Positions 9,466 to 19,000 of a DNA stretch of 64,000 bases are shown piece after piece. Location: assembly GCF_020715565.1 (NCBI RefSeq), contig NZ_CP085839.1:1-64000 (forward strand), written 5' to 3'. The translations under genes and the position numbers were made by a program. The DNA is from Nocardioides sp. Kera G14 (lineage in GTDB: Bacteria; Actinomycetota; Actinomycetes; Propionibacteriales; Nocardioidaceae). Each line of letters starts with the position of its first letter. The first letter of the stretch is position 1. The notes under the pieces are model-generated. The model was not told the origin of the DNA. It worked only from the letters and a program-made list of their open reading frames with translations, and did no database searches.

Positions 9466-12400
9466 TTGAGATCCCACCGTCTCCAGCGAGGTCGCCGCCT
9501 CGCCGTCGCCTTCGTCGCCACCGTCGCGACGTCCCTCTCGTTCATCTCGCTTGTTCCAGCCCATGCGGAGCCTCCCGTTCTCGCCGTCTCCGGCACGGTC
9601 GTCGACCTCGACGACGCACCGCTGTCGGCGGTCGAGATCGACCTCTACAGCGTCACGTACAGCGAGGAGGACGGCGTCCGGGCCATTGAGAGCACCGCCT
9701 TGGTGGACGGTACGACCACGGACGAGAACGGCACCTATGCCTTCACGCTTCCGGACACCGAGAGCAGCTACACCGTGCAAGCGACGGTTTCGAGCGCAGG
9801 CGGTTACGCGCGGGTCTTCTTGGGGGGCGCCTACACGACCGGCGATCCCGACATGACGATCTTCACCGCGGCTGATCTGACTGCAGGGCAGATTCCCGAC
9901 CTTGTCTCTCCCTTCAGGGTGCTGACGGGCGCGGTGTCGCGCGGAGAGATCCCGGCTGCGTCGGTGGACCTCAACCTTTACGCCATTCAGGCCACGGACG
10001 GCACGGTGACCGAGAGCATCCCCTTCGGATATGCCACCTCAGACGCCGGCGGCCAGTACGACGTGCCGGTTCCGGCCACCGGGCTGTTCACGGTCGCGGC
10101 GTACCTGGACGACCAGGAGTACTACTTGGGCGGCACCTCCAACGCATTCGACGAGGGCACGATCCTGGTCGACCCCGAGGCACTCGACGGTGATGCCATC
10201 CCGACACTGGCGCTCGACGCGCAGGTCGCCCCGGTCAGCGGCGTAGTCACCAGAAATGGCACACCGGCGGCGTCCAAGAGTCTCCAGCTCGAGGTCTGGC
10301 AGCCGTACGACGACGAGGCGGACTCCGACGACGGTTCCTGGAGCTACGCCGATTCGACGACGACCGACGACGACGGCTCCTACACGCTGTCCGCACCGAC
10401 CGGCGGGCAGTACCGGATCACGTGGCCCGACCAGACCGAGAGCGACTCCTTCGACGTCTCGGACACCACCCCGATCACGCTCAACTACAGCTACCAGGCA
10501 GGCATGGCCCACGGCACGATCAGCACCGCTGGCCATGGACTCGACGGCGTCGACGTCCAGGCCTACGCATGGGACGCCGACGACCACGTCTTCAACAAGG
10601 TCACGAACACCGAAACCACCGGCGACGGCACCTACCAGTTCGACGACCTGCCCGTAGGTGAGTATGCGATCCGCGCGAGTCGACAGCGGTACAAGGTCGG
10701 CTTCCTCGGTGGTGTCGACTTCAACGCGACCGACGGCCCGGCCGAGCACAGCGTCTCGGTCGCAGTCGGTGGCAACACCGCCGTTGCCGGGATCAGCCTG
10801 GTCCTCCGCGACACGCACCTCGGTGACGTGGCGGGTCAGAAGCTCGACTGGGGCACGGCCAACGAGCTCTACCCCAACGACGACGAGTCGACGGACGCCA
10901 TCACCCTGCCGTTCCCGGTCACTTACTTCGGCAACACCTACACGCAGCTGTGGGTCAACAACAACGGCAACGTCACCTTCGACGGCCCGCAGTGGCAGTA
11001 CACCCCGGACGCGCTCGATGGGGGCACCTCCGAGCCGATCATCGCCCCCTTCTTCGCGGACGTGGACACCCGTGCCGCCGTCGACAACGAGGCGCAGAAC
11101 ATCGTGACCTACGGTGCCTCGCCCGACGGCAAGCAGTTCGCGGTCGACTGGTCCGACGTCGCGCCGTACGACGCCACCGAGCCGCGGGACGGCAACCCGG
11201 TCAACACCTTCCAGCTGATCCTCACCAGCACCCAGGACGACCCGGGGCGTTCCGAGGGCGACTTCGACATCACCTTCAACTACGACGAGATCCAGTGGGA
11301 CACCGGTGACGTCTCCGGCACCGTGTCCGCGGTCGCAGGTTTCGCGGCAGGCACCGGGGAGGAGGGCACCTACTTCCAGCTGCCTGGATCGCTGCAGAAC
11401 GGCGACTTCTTGGACGGCGGAGCGCACGCGCTGATCGGCGACAAGTTGAACTCCAGCCAGGACGGTCGCTACATCTGGCAGGTCAAGAACGCGGGCGTCA
11501 CCACCACCCTCGGAGGCCTCACGGGCAAGATCCTCCAGTCCGACGGCACGCCGGCAGTGGATGTCTCAGTCGAGGCCGTCAGCGGTACCCACTTCTACTG
11601 GAGGACGACTGCTGCCGATGGCACCTACACCTTCAGTGGCGTGGCAGCCGGCGACTACACGATCACCGCCTGGCCGACGGACAACTCACGTCAGGCCGCG
11701 ACGACTGCCACGGTCGTGGCAGGTGACCCGACGTCGGTCGACGACCTGGTCCTCCAGCCTCCGGCAACCCTGCCGGAGACGGTGGGGATCTCGAGCGACA
11801 CCTTCGGTGACGCCGAGACGGGCACCACGCCGACGGTCTACTACGAGGACACCACGGACCTGACGTACGATGCCGACGCGGGCGGCACCGTGTCTTGGGC
11901 GATCGTCGATCCCTCCGGCGATGAGTGGCAGAACGGCCTGCTGACCGACGGCGACGGGGACGGGGACTACACCGGGACCATCCCGGCGCTCTACCCGCAC
12001 CACGGCCAGGCGACCTTGGTGATCAGCTACACGCCCGCTGGCGGCACGGCCCAGAACGTCGCTGTCGATCTCTACATCGACCCGAGCGGCACGGTCGTGG
12101 ACCAGTACGGGTTCCCGATCTCCGGCGCGACGGCGAAAATCCTGCGGTCTGACACCTTCGGCGGCCCGTACGACCCGGTGCCGAGCCACTCCCAGTTCCT
12201 CGACCCGAACACGGCGACCAACCCCGAGACCACGGACGACTCCGGCCACTTCGGTTGGGACGTCTTGGCGGGCTACTACAAGGTGGAGATCAGCAAGGCC
12301 GGCTACACGACCACGACGACCACCGGCATGCCGGTCCCGCCGGCCCGTCTCGACCTCATCGTCAAGGTGCCGAGCATCTCGGGTGCCCCGGCAGGCACGG

Positions 12401-13086
12401 CTCCGACGCCGACCGTCACGGGCACGGCTGACGTCGGTCACCAGCTGACGTCGGTGATCGGAAACCTGCCTGCTGGCTTCAGCGAGGTCTCCCGCCAGTG
12501 GTACCGCGGCACGACGCCCATCCAGGGCGCCACCGGGACGACGTACGGCGTCACCTCGGCCGACGCGGGTGCGAAGCTCAGCGTCAAGGTGAGCATCAAG
12601 CACGCCGACGAGCTGCTCGACCCGCTCACCACGGACACGGTCAGCTTCGACACGCTGGTGCTCAGCTCGGCACAGACCGCCCAGGTGCCCGGCGGCTCCA
12701 GCGGCGGTGGCACGGTGACGCAGCCGAGTCCGACCCCGTCGACGTCCCCGTCGCCGAGCGGCTCGCCGTCCCCGTCCGGTACGCCGACCCCGACGGCCAC
12801 GGCCACGGCGAAGCCGCCGACCGCGGTCCTCCTGGTCAGCAAGCCGACGCACAAGGGCCGGGCCAAGGTCGGCCGGACGCTCTCAGTCTCGACCGGTGGT
12901 TGGTCCTCCCAGGCCACGTTCACCTACCGCTGGTACGCCGGCGGCAAGGCGATCAGGGGTGCGACCAAGGCGAAGCTCAAGCTCACCAAACGCTTCAGGG
13001 GCAAGCGGGTGTGGGTGGTCATCACGGCGACCAGCCGCGGTCACCTCCCGGCCGCCACCACCGTGAGGTTCGGCAAGATCAAGTGA
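9466..13086 (+). CDS. Giant secreted surface protein: CarboxypepD_reg-like, nidogen-like and Ig-like domains
   Basis: 1206-aa exported protein. The signal peptide is MRSHRLQRGRRLAVAFVATV... with predicted cleavage after AHA (~residue 31). Residues ~33-440 contain repeated beta domains with the DENGTYAFTLP / DDDGSYTLSAP pattern typical of carboxypeptidase-regulatory / SdrB-like folds. Residues ~455-640 resemble a nidogen-like (NIDO) domain: FPVTYFGNTYTQLWVNNNG, APFFADVDTR, FQLILTS and FNYDEIQW. Further regulatory-like and Ig-like modules follow. A Pro/Ser/Thr-rich linker (~1085-1115) leads to a basic C-terminal Ig-like module with VGRTLSVSTGGW...YRWYAGGKAIRGAT. No enzyme motif and no LPxTG signal are visible, so anchoring is unclear. 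An adhesin or matrix role is inference. TTG at 9466 follows AAGGA and is the best start. Confidence 0.8.
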   Translation: MRSHRLQRGRRLAVAFVATVATSLSFISLVPAHAEPPVLAVSGTVVDLDDAPLSAVEIDLYSVTYSEEDGVRAIESTALVDGTTTDENGTYAFTLPDTESSYTVQATVSSAGGYARVFLGGAYTTGDPDMTIFTAADLTAGQIPDLVSPFRVLTGAVSRGEIPAASVDLNLYAIQATDGTVTESIPFGYATSDAGGQYDVPVPATGLFTVAAYLDDQEYYLGGTSNAFDEGTILVDPEALDGDAIPTLALDAQVAPVSGVVTRNGTPAASKSLQLEVWQPYDDEADSDDGSWSYADSTTTDDDGSYTLSAPTGGQYRITWPDQTESDSFDVSDTTPITLNYSYQAGMAHGTISTAGHGLDGVDVQAYAWDADDHVFNKVTNTETTGDGTYQFDDLPVGEYAIRASRQRYKVGFLGGVDFNATDGPAEHSVSVAVGGNTAVAGISLVLRDTHLGDVAGQKLDWGTANELYPNDDESTDAITLPFPVTYFGNTYTQLWVNNNGNVTFDGPQWQYTPDALDGGTSEPIIAPFFADVDTRAAVDNEAQNIVTYGASPDGKQFAVDWSDVAPYDATEPRDGNPVNTFQLILTSTQDDPGRSEGDFDITFNYDEIQWDTGDVSGTVSAVAGFAAGTGEEGTYFQLPGSLQNGDFLDGGAHALIGDKLNSSQDGRYIWQVKNAGVTTTLGGLTGKILQSDGTPAVDVSVEAVSGTHFYWRTTAADGTYTFSGVAAGDYTITAWPTDNSRQAATTATVVAGDPTSVDDLVLQPPATLPETVGISSDTFGDAETGTTPTVYYEDTTDLTYDADAGGTVSWAIVDPSGDEWQNGLLTDGDGDGDYTGTIPALYPHHGQATLVISYTPAGGTAQNVAVDLYIDPSGTVVDQYGFPISGATAKILRSDTFGGPYDPVPSHSQFLDPNTATNPETTDDSGHFGWDVLAGYYKVEISKAGYTTTTTTGMPVPPARLDLIVKVPSISGAPAGTAPTPTVTGTADVGHQLTSVIGNLPAGFSEVSRQWYRGTTPIQGATGTTYGVTSADAGAKLSVKVSIKHADELLDPLTTDTVSFDTLVLSSAQTAQVPGGSSGGGTVTQPSPTPSTSPSPSGSPSPSGTPTPTATATAKPPTAVLLVSKPTHKGRAKVGRTLSVSTGGWSSQATFTYRWYAGGKAIRGATKAKLKLTKRFRGKRVWVVITATSRGHLPAATTVRFGKIK

Positions 13087-13105
13087 TTGAGCTCGACCGC
13101 TAACT

Positions 13106-13138
13106 GGCGGGGGTGCCCTCACTCGGGGTGCCCCCGCC
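13106..13138 (+). terminator. Terminator hairpin after the giant surface protein gene
   Basis: GGCGGGGGTGCCC pairs with GGGTGCCCCCGCC, with two G-U wobbles in a 13-bp stem and a short loop. It lies 20 bp after the stop codon and separates the two surface-protein genes. The remaining 230 bp to the next start show only the ribosome site of the next gene. Confidence 0.75.
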
Positions 13139-13368
13139 ATTCTCTGTAGGTCGATCGTCCCGTGCGATCAGCGGAAGTCCCACGTATGACTAGGCATTCT
13201 TGCCAAGCGTGACTTGATGACGACAAGAACACAGGGGGGTTCGCCGCGCGTTCATAACCTTCCGAGCGAAGCGTGGGAAAAGTCCACGCCACGGCGCGCC
13301 GGGACCGACCCGAACCGTCGCCGCCCGGGGAGCGTCTCGGACGGATTCCACATTCGGAAGGAATGAGC

Positions 13369-15801
13369 ATGAACAGCAGCGGCATCAAGCGGGGCCTGGC
13401 GGTTTCCGCCGTCTCCGCACTCGCGGTCACCGGCCTGGCCGGCACCGCTCACGCGGTCGAGTCGGGCGACGCTTACTCGATCACCCTTACCCCCAGCGTC
13501 AGCTCGGTCTCCACCGGCGAGAACGTGACGTACACCGTGGTCGCCAAGACCGCTGCGGGCGGAAACGCCACAGGTGACGTCAACATCACCTTCGCTGAGC
13601 CGACCACGGAGACCACTGAGGCGCTCGACCCGATCGACTCCTCCGTTACCGGGTTCGCCGAGACGGGCACCGCTACGGACAAGTCCTACACCTACGCGGG
13701 CACGGTCACCCTGACCGACGGTAAGGCGACCTTCACCGTCGACTCGACCCTCACCGGCTCTGTCGCGGTGCACGCCAGCGCCCACGGCGCAGGCGCCAAC
13801 TCGAGCTTCACCGTCGGCGGCGGCGCCACCACCGGTCTCGACGCGGTCAAGTCCATCACCGCCGTTCCGTCGGCAACCGCCATCTACGACGCCGACGACG
13901 TGACCATCAAGGTCCGTCCCCTCGACGCTTCCGGTTATGGCGTGCCTGGCGCGAACCTGAGCTACACGGTCGACAACGGCGCCACGCAGCCCGTCGGCGC
14001 GACCAGCACCGGTTCGTACGACAAGACCATCTCCGGCCTCCCGACGACGGTCGGCACCCACACCGTCAAGATCTGGGCCAACCAGACCACCGGCGCGCAG
14101 ACCACGCCGGGTCTCGACTCCGGTGAGCCGACGCAGTCGATCACCTACACGGTGGTCGCCACGCCGGACACCTACGCGGACGCGTTCACCTCGTCGGCCG
14201 TCACCGAGGTCGCCGGCACGCCGGAGCTCCCCGCGGGCGAGGGCATCGCCGTCCCCGTCACCGTCAAGGTGCTCAACGACTCCGACGACAAGCCGGCGGC
14301 CGGCGTGAGCGTCCGTGTCGACGCCTACTACCACGGCAAGACCAAGAGCGCTTTCGGCACGACCGACAGCAGCGGCCTGGCCTCCGTCTCCTTCGCAGTC
14401 GACGCGGCTGACGCGACCGGTGACTTCGATGTCGAGGCGTACGCCTCCAAGGCGCCGGAGGCCACCTCGGGTGACTACATCGGCAGCGACACGATTGCGA
14501 CCTTCACTGCTCGTGCCACCTCCGTCAAGCCGCAGGTCACGGACCCGCTGCAGGCGGTGAAGGGTGGCACGGTCAACGTTCCCGTGGTGGTCGCCGACCA
14601 GTTCGGCAAGGTTGCCAGCGGCCACATCCTCAACGTCACCATCGCGGGTGGCAACGCTGCGAAGACGAGCGGTGGCCCGATTCAGATCACGACCAACAGC
14701 GCCGGCCAGGCGACCCTCACCTACACCGACGCTGCCACGACGTACACCGCCGTGGGTACGGCCGATGACACGATCACCTTCGTGGACTCGACCAGCAACT
14801 CTGTCGGTGACGGCACCGCCACGGTCGACTACCTCGCCACGGTCACCCCGGCGACCATCACGCCCACGAGCCAGCCCGGTGCCAGCACGACCAGCACGGT
14901 CGACGAGGACGACTCGTACTACTACGAGGTCAAGGTGACCAACGCCACCGGCGACGCCCTGAGCAACAGCCCGGTGACTTTCACTGTGACCAACGGCTTC
15001 GTCTCCAAGACCGGTGACAAGATCAAGCCGGGCGCCGGCCTGTCCACCGTCACCGTCACGACCGACGGCGACGGCTATGCGGAGGTCTACGTCGGCTCGG
15101 AGAAGGTCGGTGACCAGATCCTCACCGTCACCGACGGCGCTGCCGCCCCGGTCTCCTTCAAGAAGCAGACCTACGTTGCGGACAGCTTCTACGGTCTGAC
15201 CGTGAGCAGCATCGGCACCATCGCCAATGGCGGCACCGGCAAGGTCACGGCGACTGCGACTGACCGGTTCGGCAACCCGGTGGCGTTCCAGAACGTTCTC
15301 GCCACGCAGACCGGTGTCGGCTCCTTCGCCGGCGGCGTCTCGTCGGTCCAGGGCCTCACCGCCGCCGACGGCACCGTCTCCTTCACCGTCGCGGGCGGTA
15401 CCACCGCTGGCTCCGGCAAGGTGACGATCGTGTCCAACACTGTCACGAAGGACGACTACGCCACCGTCTCCGCCTTCGAGACCGGTACGGTCGACGTGGC
15501 TTACACGGTTGCCGCTCCGGTCAAGACCGCCCCGTCGACCCCGTCGACCCCGTCCACCCCGAAGCCGGCTGCTGCGAAGGTTTCCGGCCTCTCGGGTCAC
15601 TCGAAGGGCAAGAAGGACGTCATCACGGTCACCGGTACCAACGGCGCCGCTGTGTCGCTCTACAAGAAGGGCAAGAAGGTCGGCAGCAAGGTCCTCGCGG
15701 GCGGCAAGGCCGTCTTCCGGATCAAGGACAAGAACGGCAAGAAGAAGACCACCTACAAGGCGGTCGTCGGCTCCACGTCCGTCACGAAGAAGATCAAGTG
15801 A
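13369..15801 (+). CDS. Secreted Ig-like repeat surface protein with Lys-rich C-terminus
   Basis: 810-aa exported protein. The signal peptide is MNSSGIKRGLAVSAVSALAV..., with cleavage after AHA (~residue 29). The mature part is a string of bacterial Ig-like (Big_1/invasin-like) beta modules, recognisable by repeated elements such as VTVLNDSDDKPAAGV, DSSGLASVSF, NSAGQATLTYTD, TNATGDALSNSPVTFTV and ATDRFGNPVAF. A short PSTPSTPSTPKPAAA linker is followed by a basic C-terminal module rich in KKGKK and KKTTY. The composition (very high Thr, Ser and Val, no Cys) suits an abundant structural cell-surface protein. Two ATGs compete (13363 and 13369). GGAAGGA at 13355-13361 abuts the first and is well spaced for the second, so 13369 is preferred. 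An 880-aa frame on the opposite strand is a codon-bias shadow. Confidence 0.85.
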   Translation: MNSSGIKRGLAVSAVSALAVTGLAGTAHAVESGDAYSITLTPSVSSVSTGENVTYTVVAKTAAGGNATGDVNITFAEPTTETTEALDPIDSSVTGFAETGTATDKSYTYAGTVTLTDGKATFTVDSTLTGSVAVHASAHGAGANSSFTVGGGATTGLDAVKSITAVPSATAIYDADDVTIKVRPLDASGYGVPGANLSYTVDNGATQPVGATSTGSYDKTISGLPTTVGTHTVKIWANQTTGAQTTPGLDSGEPTQSITYTVVATPDTYADAFTSSAVTEVAGTPELPAGEGIAVPVTVKVLNDSDDKPAAGVSVRVDAYYHGKTKSAFGTTDSSGLASVSFAVDAADATGDFDVEAYASKAPEATSGDYIGSDTIATFTARATSVKPQVTDPLQAVKGGTVNVPVVVADQFGKVASGHILNVTIAGGNAAKTSGGPIQITTNSAGQATLTYTDAATTYTAVGTADDTITFVDSTSNSVGDGTATVDYLATVTPATITPTSQPGASTTSTVDEDDSYYYEVKVTNATGDALSNSPVTFTVTNGFVSKTGDKIKPGAGLSTVTVTTDGDGYAEVYVGSEKVGDQILTVTDGAAAPVSFKKQTYVADSFYGLTVSSIGTIANGGTGKVTATATDRFGNPVAFQNVLATQTGVGSFAGGVSSVQGLTAADGTVSFTVAGGTTAGSGKVTIVSNTVTKDDYATVSAFETGTVDVAYTVAAPVKTAPSTPSTPSTPKPAAAKVSGLSGHSKGKKDVITVTGTNGAAVSLYKKGKKVGSKVLAGGKAVFRIKDKNGKKKTTYKAVVGSTSVTKKIK

Positions 15802-15811
15802 TCTAAGGCGG

Positions 15812-15843
15812 CTGGGGCCCTGCGCTGAGACGCCGGGGCCCCA
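15812..15843 (+). terminator. Terminator hairpin after the Ig-like surface protein gene
   Basis: CTGGGGCC (15812-15819) pairs with GGCCCCAG (15836-15843 region). It begins about 10 bp after the stop codon. Confidence 0.7.
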
Positions 15844-15864
15844 GTCGTCTCGCACTGCCACGTA

Positions 15865-15893
15865 TGGGGAGAGCCTTCTCCCGGATCTCCCCA
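15865..15893. repeat. Inverted repeat TGGGGAGA...TCTCCCCA
   Basis: A perfect 8-bp dyad (15865-15872 with 15886-15893) separated by 13 bp. It could be a back-up terminator for the upstream gene or an operator for the downstream STAND gene. Confidence 0.5.
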
Positions 15894-15922
15894 TCCAAGT
15901 GAATACACCGGGACCAAGGACG

Positions 15923-15973
15923 CGGTCCGGACCGTTCGAACAGTTTGCCGCTGCGTGAGACCGGTCCGGACCG
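15923..15973. repeat. Two identical 12-bp palindromes CGGTCCGGACCG
   Basis: CGGTCCGGACCG occurs at 15923-15934 and again at 15962-15973, 39 bp apart. Each copy is a perfect palindrome. They lie upstream of the HTH-STAND-WD40 gene and look like paired operator sites. The regulator could be one of the three HTH proteins encoded here (inference). Confidence 0.6.
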
Positions 15974-15991
15974 CCCTTTCACCCTAGAGGA

Positions 15992-16029
15992 CCAAGTCTC
16001 TTGACTTGGCATTAATGACGTCTTATGCC
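15992..16029 (+). promoter_or_regulatory. Candidate promoter/operator of the STAND gene
   Basis: CCAAGTC (15992-15998) and GACTTGG (16003-16009) form an inverted repeat. TTGACT (16002-16007) within it is a good -35 box, followed 17 bp later by TATGCC as a weak -10. A second imperfect dyad GGCATTAA...TTATGCC covers 16008-16029. The overlap of dyads with the promoter suggests repression. Confidence 0.45.
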
Positions 16030-16084
16030 GATTAGGATGAGTCGGCGGTCTACGCCGCTCTCCACCACTCTTTGAAGCTGATCT

Positions 16085-19000
16085 GTGCCAGTCGACCCCG
16101 CCGCTGTCTCCTCCCAGGAGTCCTTCACGTCAGCGCTCGCCGCGCTCCGTGCCCGCCAAGGTTTGACGGTCCGAGCAGTCAGCCAGCGCACCGGCATCCC
16201 GACGGCCACCCTCGGCGGGTATTTCAGCGGCCGTCATCTCCCCGCAATCAGCCAGGTCCAGTCGCTGGACGCGCTCCTCGTCGCCCTCGGTGTCGAGGCC
16301 GAGCAGCTCCCCGAGTGGCACGACGCGCTGGGCCGGGCGCGACGTGCGAGTGCCCAGTCCTCCAGTCGCGCCTCCGCACCCGGCACCAATCCCTATCGCG
16401 GCCTCTCCGGTTTCGACATCGACGACCGGGACATCTTCTTCGGTCGCACGACCCTCATGGAGCGGTGCTGTGAGCTCGCCACCGCCCTCGTCGAGCGGTC
16501 CGGTCCGCATTGGATGACCCTCGTCGGCGCCTCCGGAAGCGGCAAGTCCTCCCTGATGCGGGCCGGGATCCTGGCCGACCGGAAGGCGACCGGTGACACC
16601 ACCCATGTGCTGATGCCCGGCGCCGACCCACTCCGGGCACTGGACGCGGTCGAGCACGTTCTCGGGAGCCACGAGGGGCCGTTGAGCCTCGGCGTCGACC
16701 AGCTCGAGGAGCTCTTCTCGCCGATCGTCGACGAGACGACGCGGGCCGTCTTCCTGAGTCGACTGACCGCCTTGGCCGAGCGGTCCGACGTCCTTGTGAT
16801 CGCCACGCTCCGCGCGGACTTCTTCGCGCGGAGCATCGCCGAGCCGAGCCTCGTCCCCCTGCTTCAGGAGAATGTGGTCATCGTCGGCCCGATGACGCGC
16901 GACGAGCTCGAGGAGGCGATCACCCGGCCGGCCGAGTTGCGTGGCCGCACGGTCGACCCGCATCTCGTCGACCTCGTCCTGACCGACGCCAAGCCCTACT
17001 TCGACCAGTCGCCGGTGCTTCCCCTCGTGTCGGAGGCGCTCCGTGCGACGTGGGAGCGCGCGAGCGGCGCGCGGATCACGGCCTCGGACTACCTGGCCAC
17101 CGGCCGGATCGACCATGCCATCCAGACCGCGGCCGATGCCGCCTGGGGCCAGCTCAGCGACACGGATCGGGGCCTGGCCCGCAAGATCTTCCGTGCTCTG
17201 ACCGTCGTCAGCGCGGACGGCCAGGTCACCCGGCAACCGATCCCGATCGAACGCCTCGCCGCGTGGCACGGCGCTCCTGGCGCCGCGGTCGTCGAGACCT
17301 TCGTCGACTACCGAATCCTCACGGTGAAGGACGAGGAGCTCTCCGTCGCCCACGAGTCGCTCTTCGCCGCATGGCCGCGCCTGCAGGCCTGGACGGAGGA
17401 GGACCGCGAGACGCTCCACCAGATGGGGCAGTTGCGCCATGCGGCCCAGACGTGGACCGCGAGCGGCCGGCCCGACGAGCTCCTCGCGCGCGGCATGCTG
17501 CTGCGCGTAGTCGCCGCAGCGGACGAGGCCGCTCGCTCCGACCAGCTCGTCCTCAGCGCCGACGAGGAGGCGTTCGTCGACGCCAGCCTCGCCCGGCAGC
17601 GGGCCCACCTGGAGCGGAAGCGGCGCGCCGTACGTCGACAGAAGTGGGCGCTCGCGGGTGTCACCGGTCTCTGCGTCGCACTCGCGGTGCTCGCCCTCGT
17701 GCTCGTCACGGCGATCCGACACCTCCGCACCAGCGAGCACGAGGCACAGCGCGTCCGCGACCAGGCGCGGTCGCGCCAGATCGCGCTGCAGGCTCAGAGC
17801 GTCGCGGTCGACAGTCCGGAGGTCGCCCGTGCGCTCGCCGTCGCGGCCTACCGGACCAGCCCGACGGTCGAAGCGCGCTCGGCGCTCCTCGAGACGTCGC
17901 TGCTGCCCCAGGTCACCCGGCTCCTCGGGTCACCCGGCACCACCCGTGCCGTCTTCAGCCCCGCAGGTGGGACCGTCGCGGTGGCCGGCGCCGACGGCGA
18001 GATCCACTTCAACAGCCGGGACGGGTCGTCCGCGACCGCCCTCAGTCGGATCGACGAGGGCGTCAGGACGGCACCGGTCGACAGTTCGGGTGACGAGCGG
18101 GAGCAGGTCTACGCGAGCGCATTCAGCCCTGACGGCAGTCACTTCGCCGCAGGCGGGACCTCCGGCGTCGTCACGCTGGTCGACCTGACAGACCCTGCCA
18201 CCCCGACCACGACGACCTTGACCGGAGCGACGTCAGCCATCCAGGGGCTGGCCTTCTCACCGGACGGCCGCGAGCTGGCCGCGGCGACGAGCGACCCAGC
18301 GCTGCTGCGCTGGTCCCTGTCGGACGCCGACGCGACACCGCTTCCGGCGGTGACGAAGCCGTTCGCCGGTTCGGTCCAGAGTGTCGCCTATGCGCCGGAC
18401 GGGACGCTGGTCACCGGCTCGGCGGACGGCGCGGTCCGGCTCTGGCGCGCGGGCCCGGGCGGACGGCTCGTCGTGGCTCGCACCCTTCAGGTGGGCGAAG
18501 CCGATATCGCCTCCGTGCAGAGCGTCTCCGTCAGTCCCGACGGCCGCCTCCTCGCCGCCGGCGGCAAGGACGCCACGGTCCACGTCTGGGCGTTGAAGGG
18601 CACCACCGCCACGGCGGTCCGCAACCTCGATGGCTTCCCCTCCTGGGTGAACTCCGTGGCCTTCTCCCATGACGGCGGCATGCTCGCCGCCGGCGCCTCG
18701 GGTGGCGTCACCAAGGTTTGGGACACCGGCACCTGGGCGCCGCGAGCCGATCTCCCGTCCACGGCCAACGTGACCTCGGTCGACTTCGCTCCGGACGGGC
18801 GCTCGCTCGCGACCGGTGCCGTCGACGGGACGGTCCGACTCGTGAAGCTCTCCTCGGCGCGGCTCCCCGATGTGGGCGGCGCTGTCTGGAGCCTCACCTA
18901 CCCCGACTCCGGTAGGCATCTCTATGTCGGCGTCAGCCGCGACGCCCATCGGGTGAGTGAGGTCGACGTCGAGCGGCCGCTCCAGCCGGCCTCCGTCGGC

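Noticed and set aside
13252..15894. 880-aa open frame on the minus strand opposite the Ig-repeat surface protein
   Set aside because: Composition is Arg/Gly/Asp/Val-rich without hydrophobic core or domain pattern; it is the complement of a codon-biased gene. The + strand frame has signal peptide, ribosome site and domain repeats.
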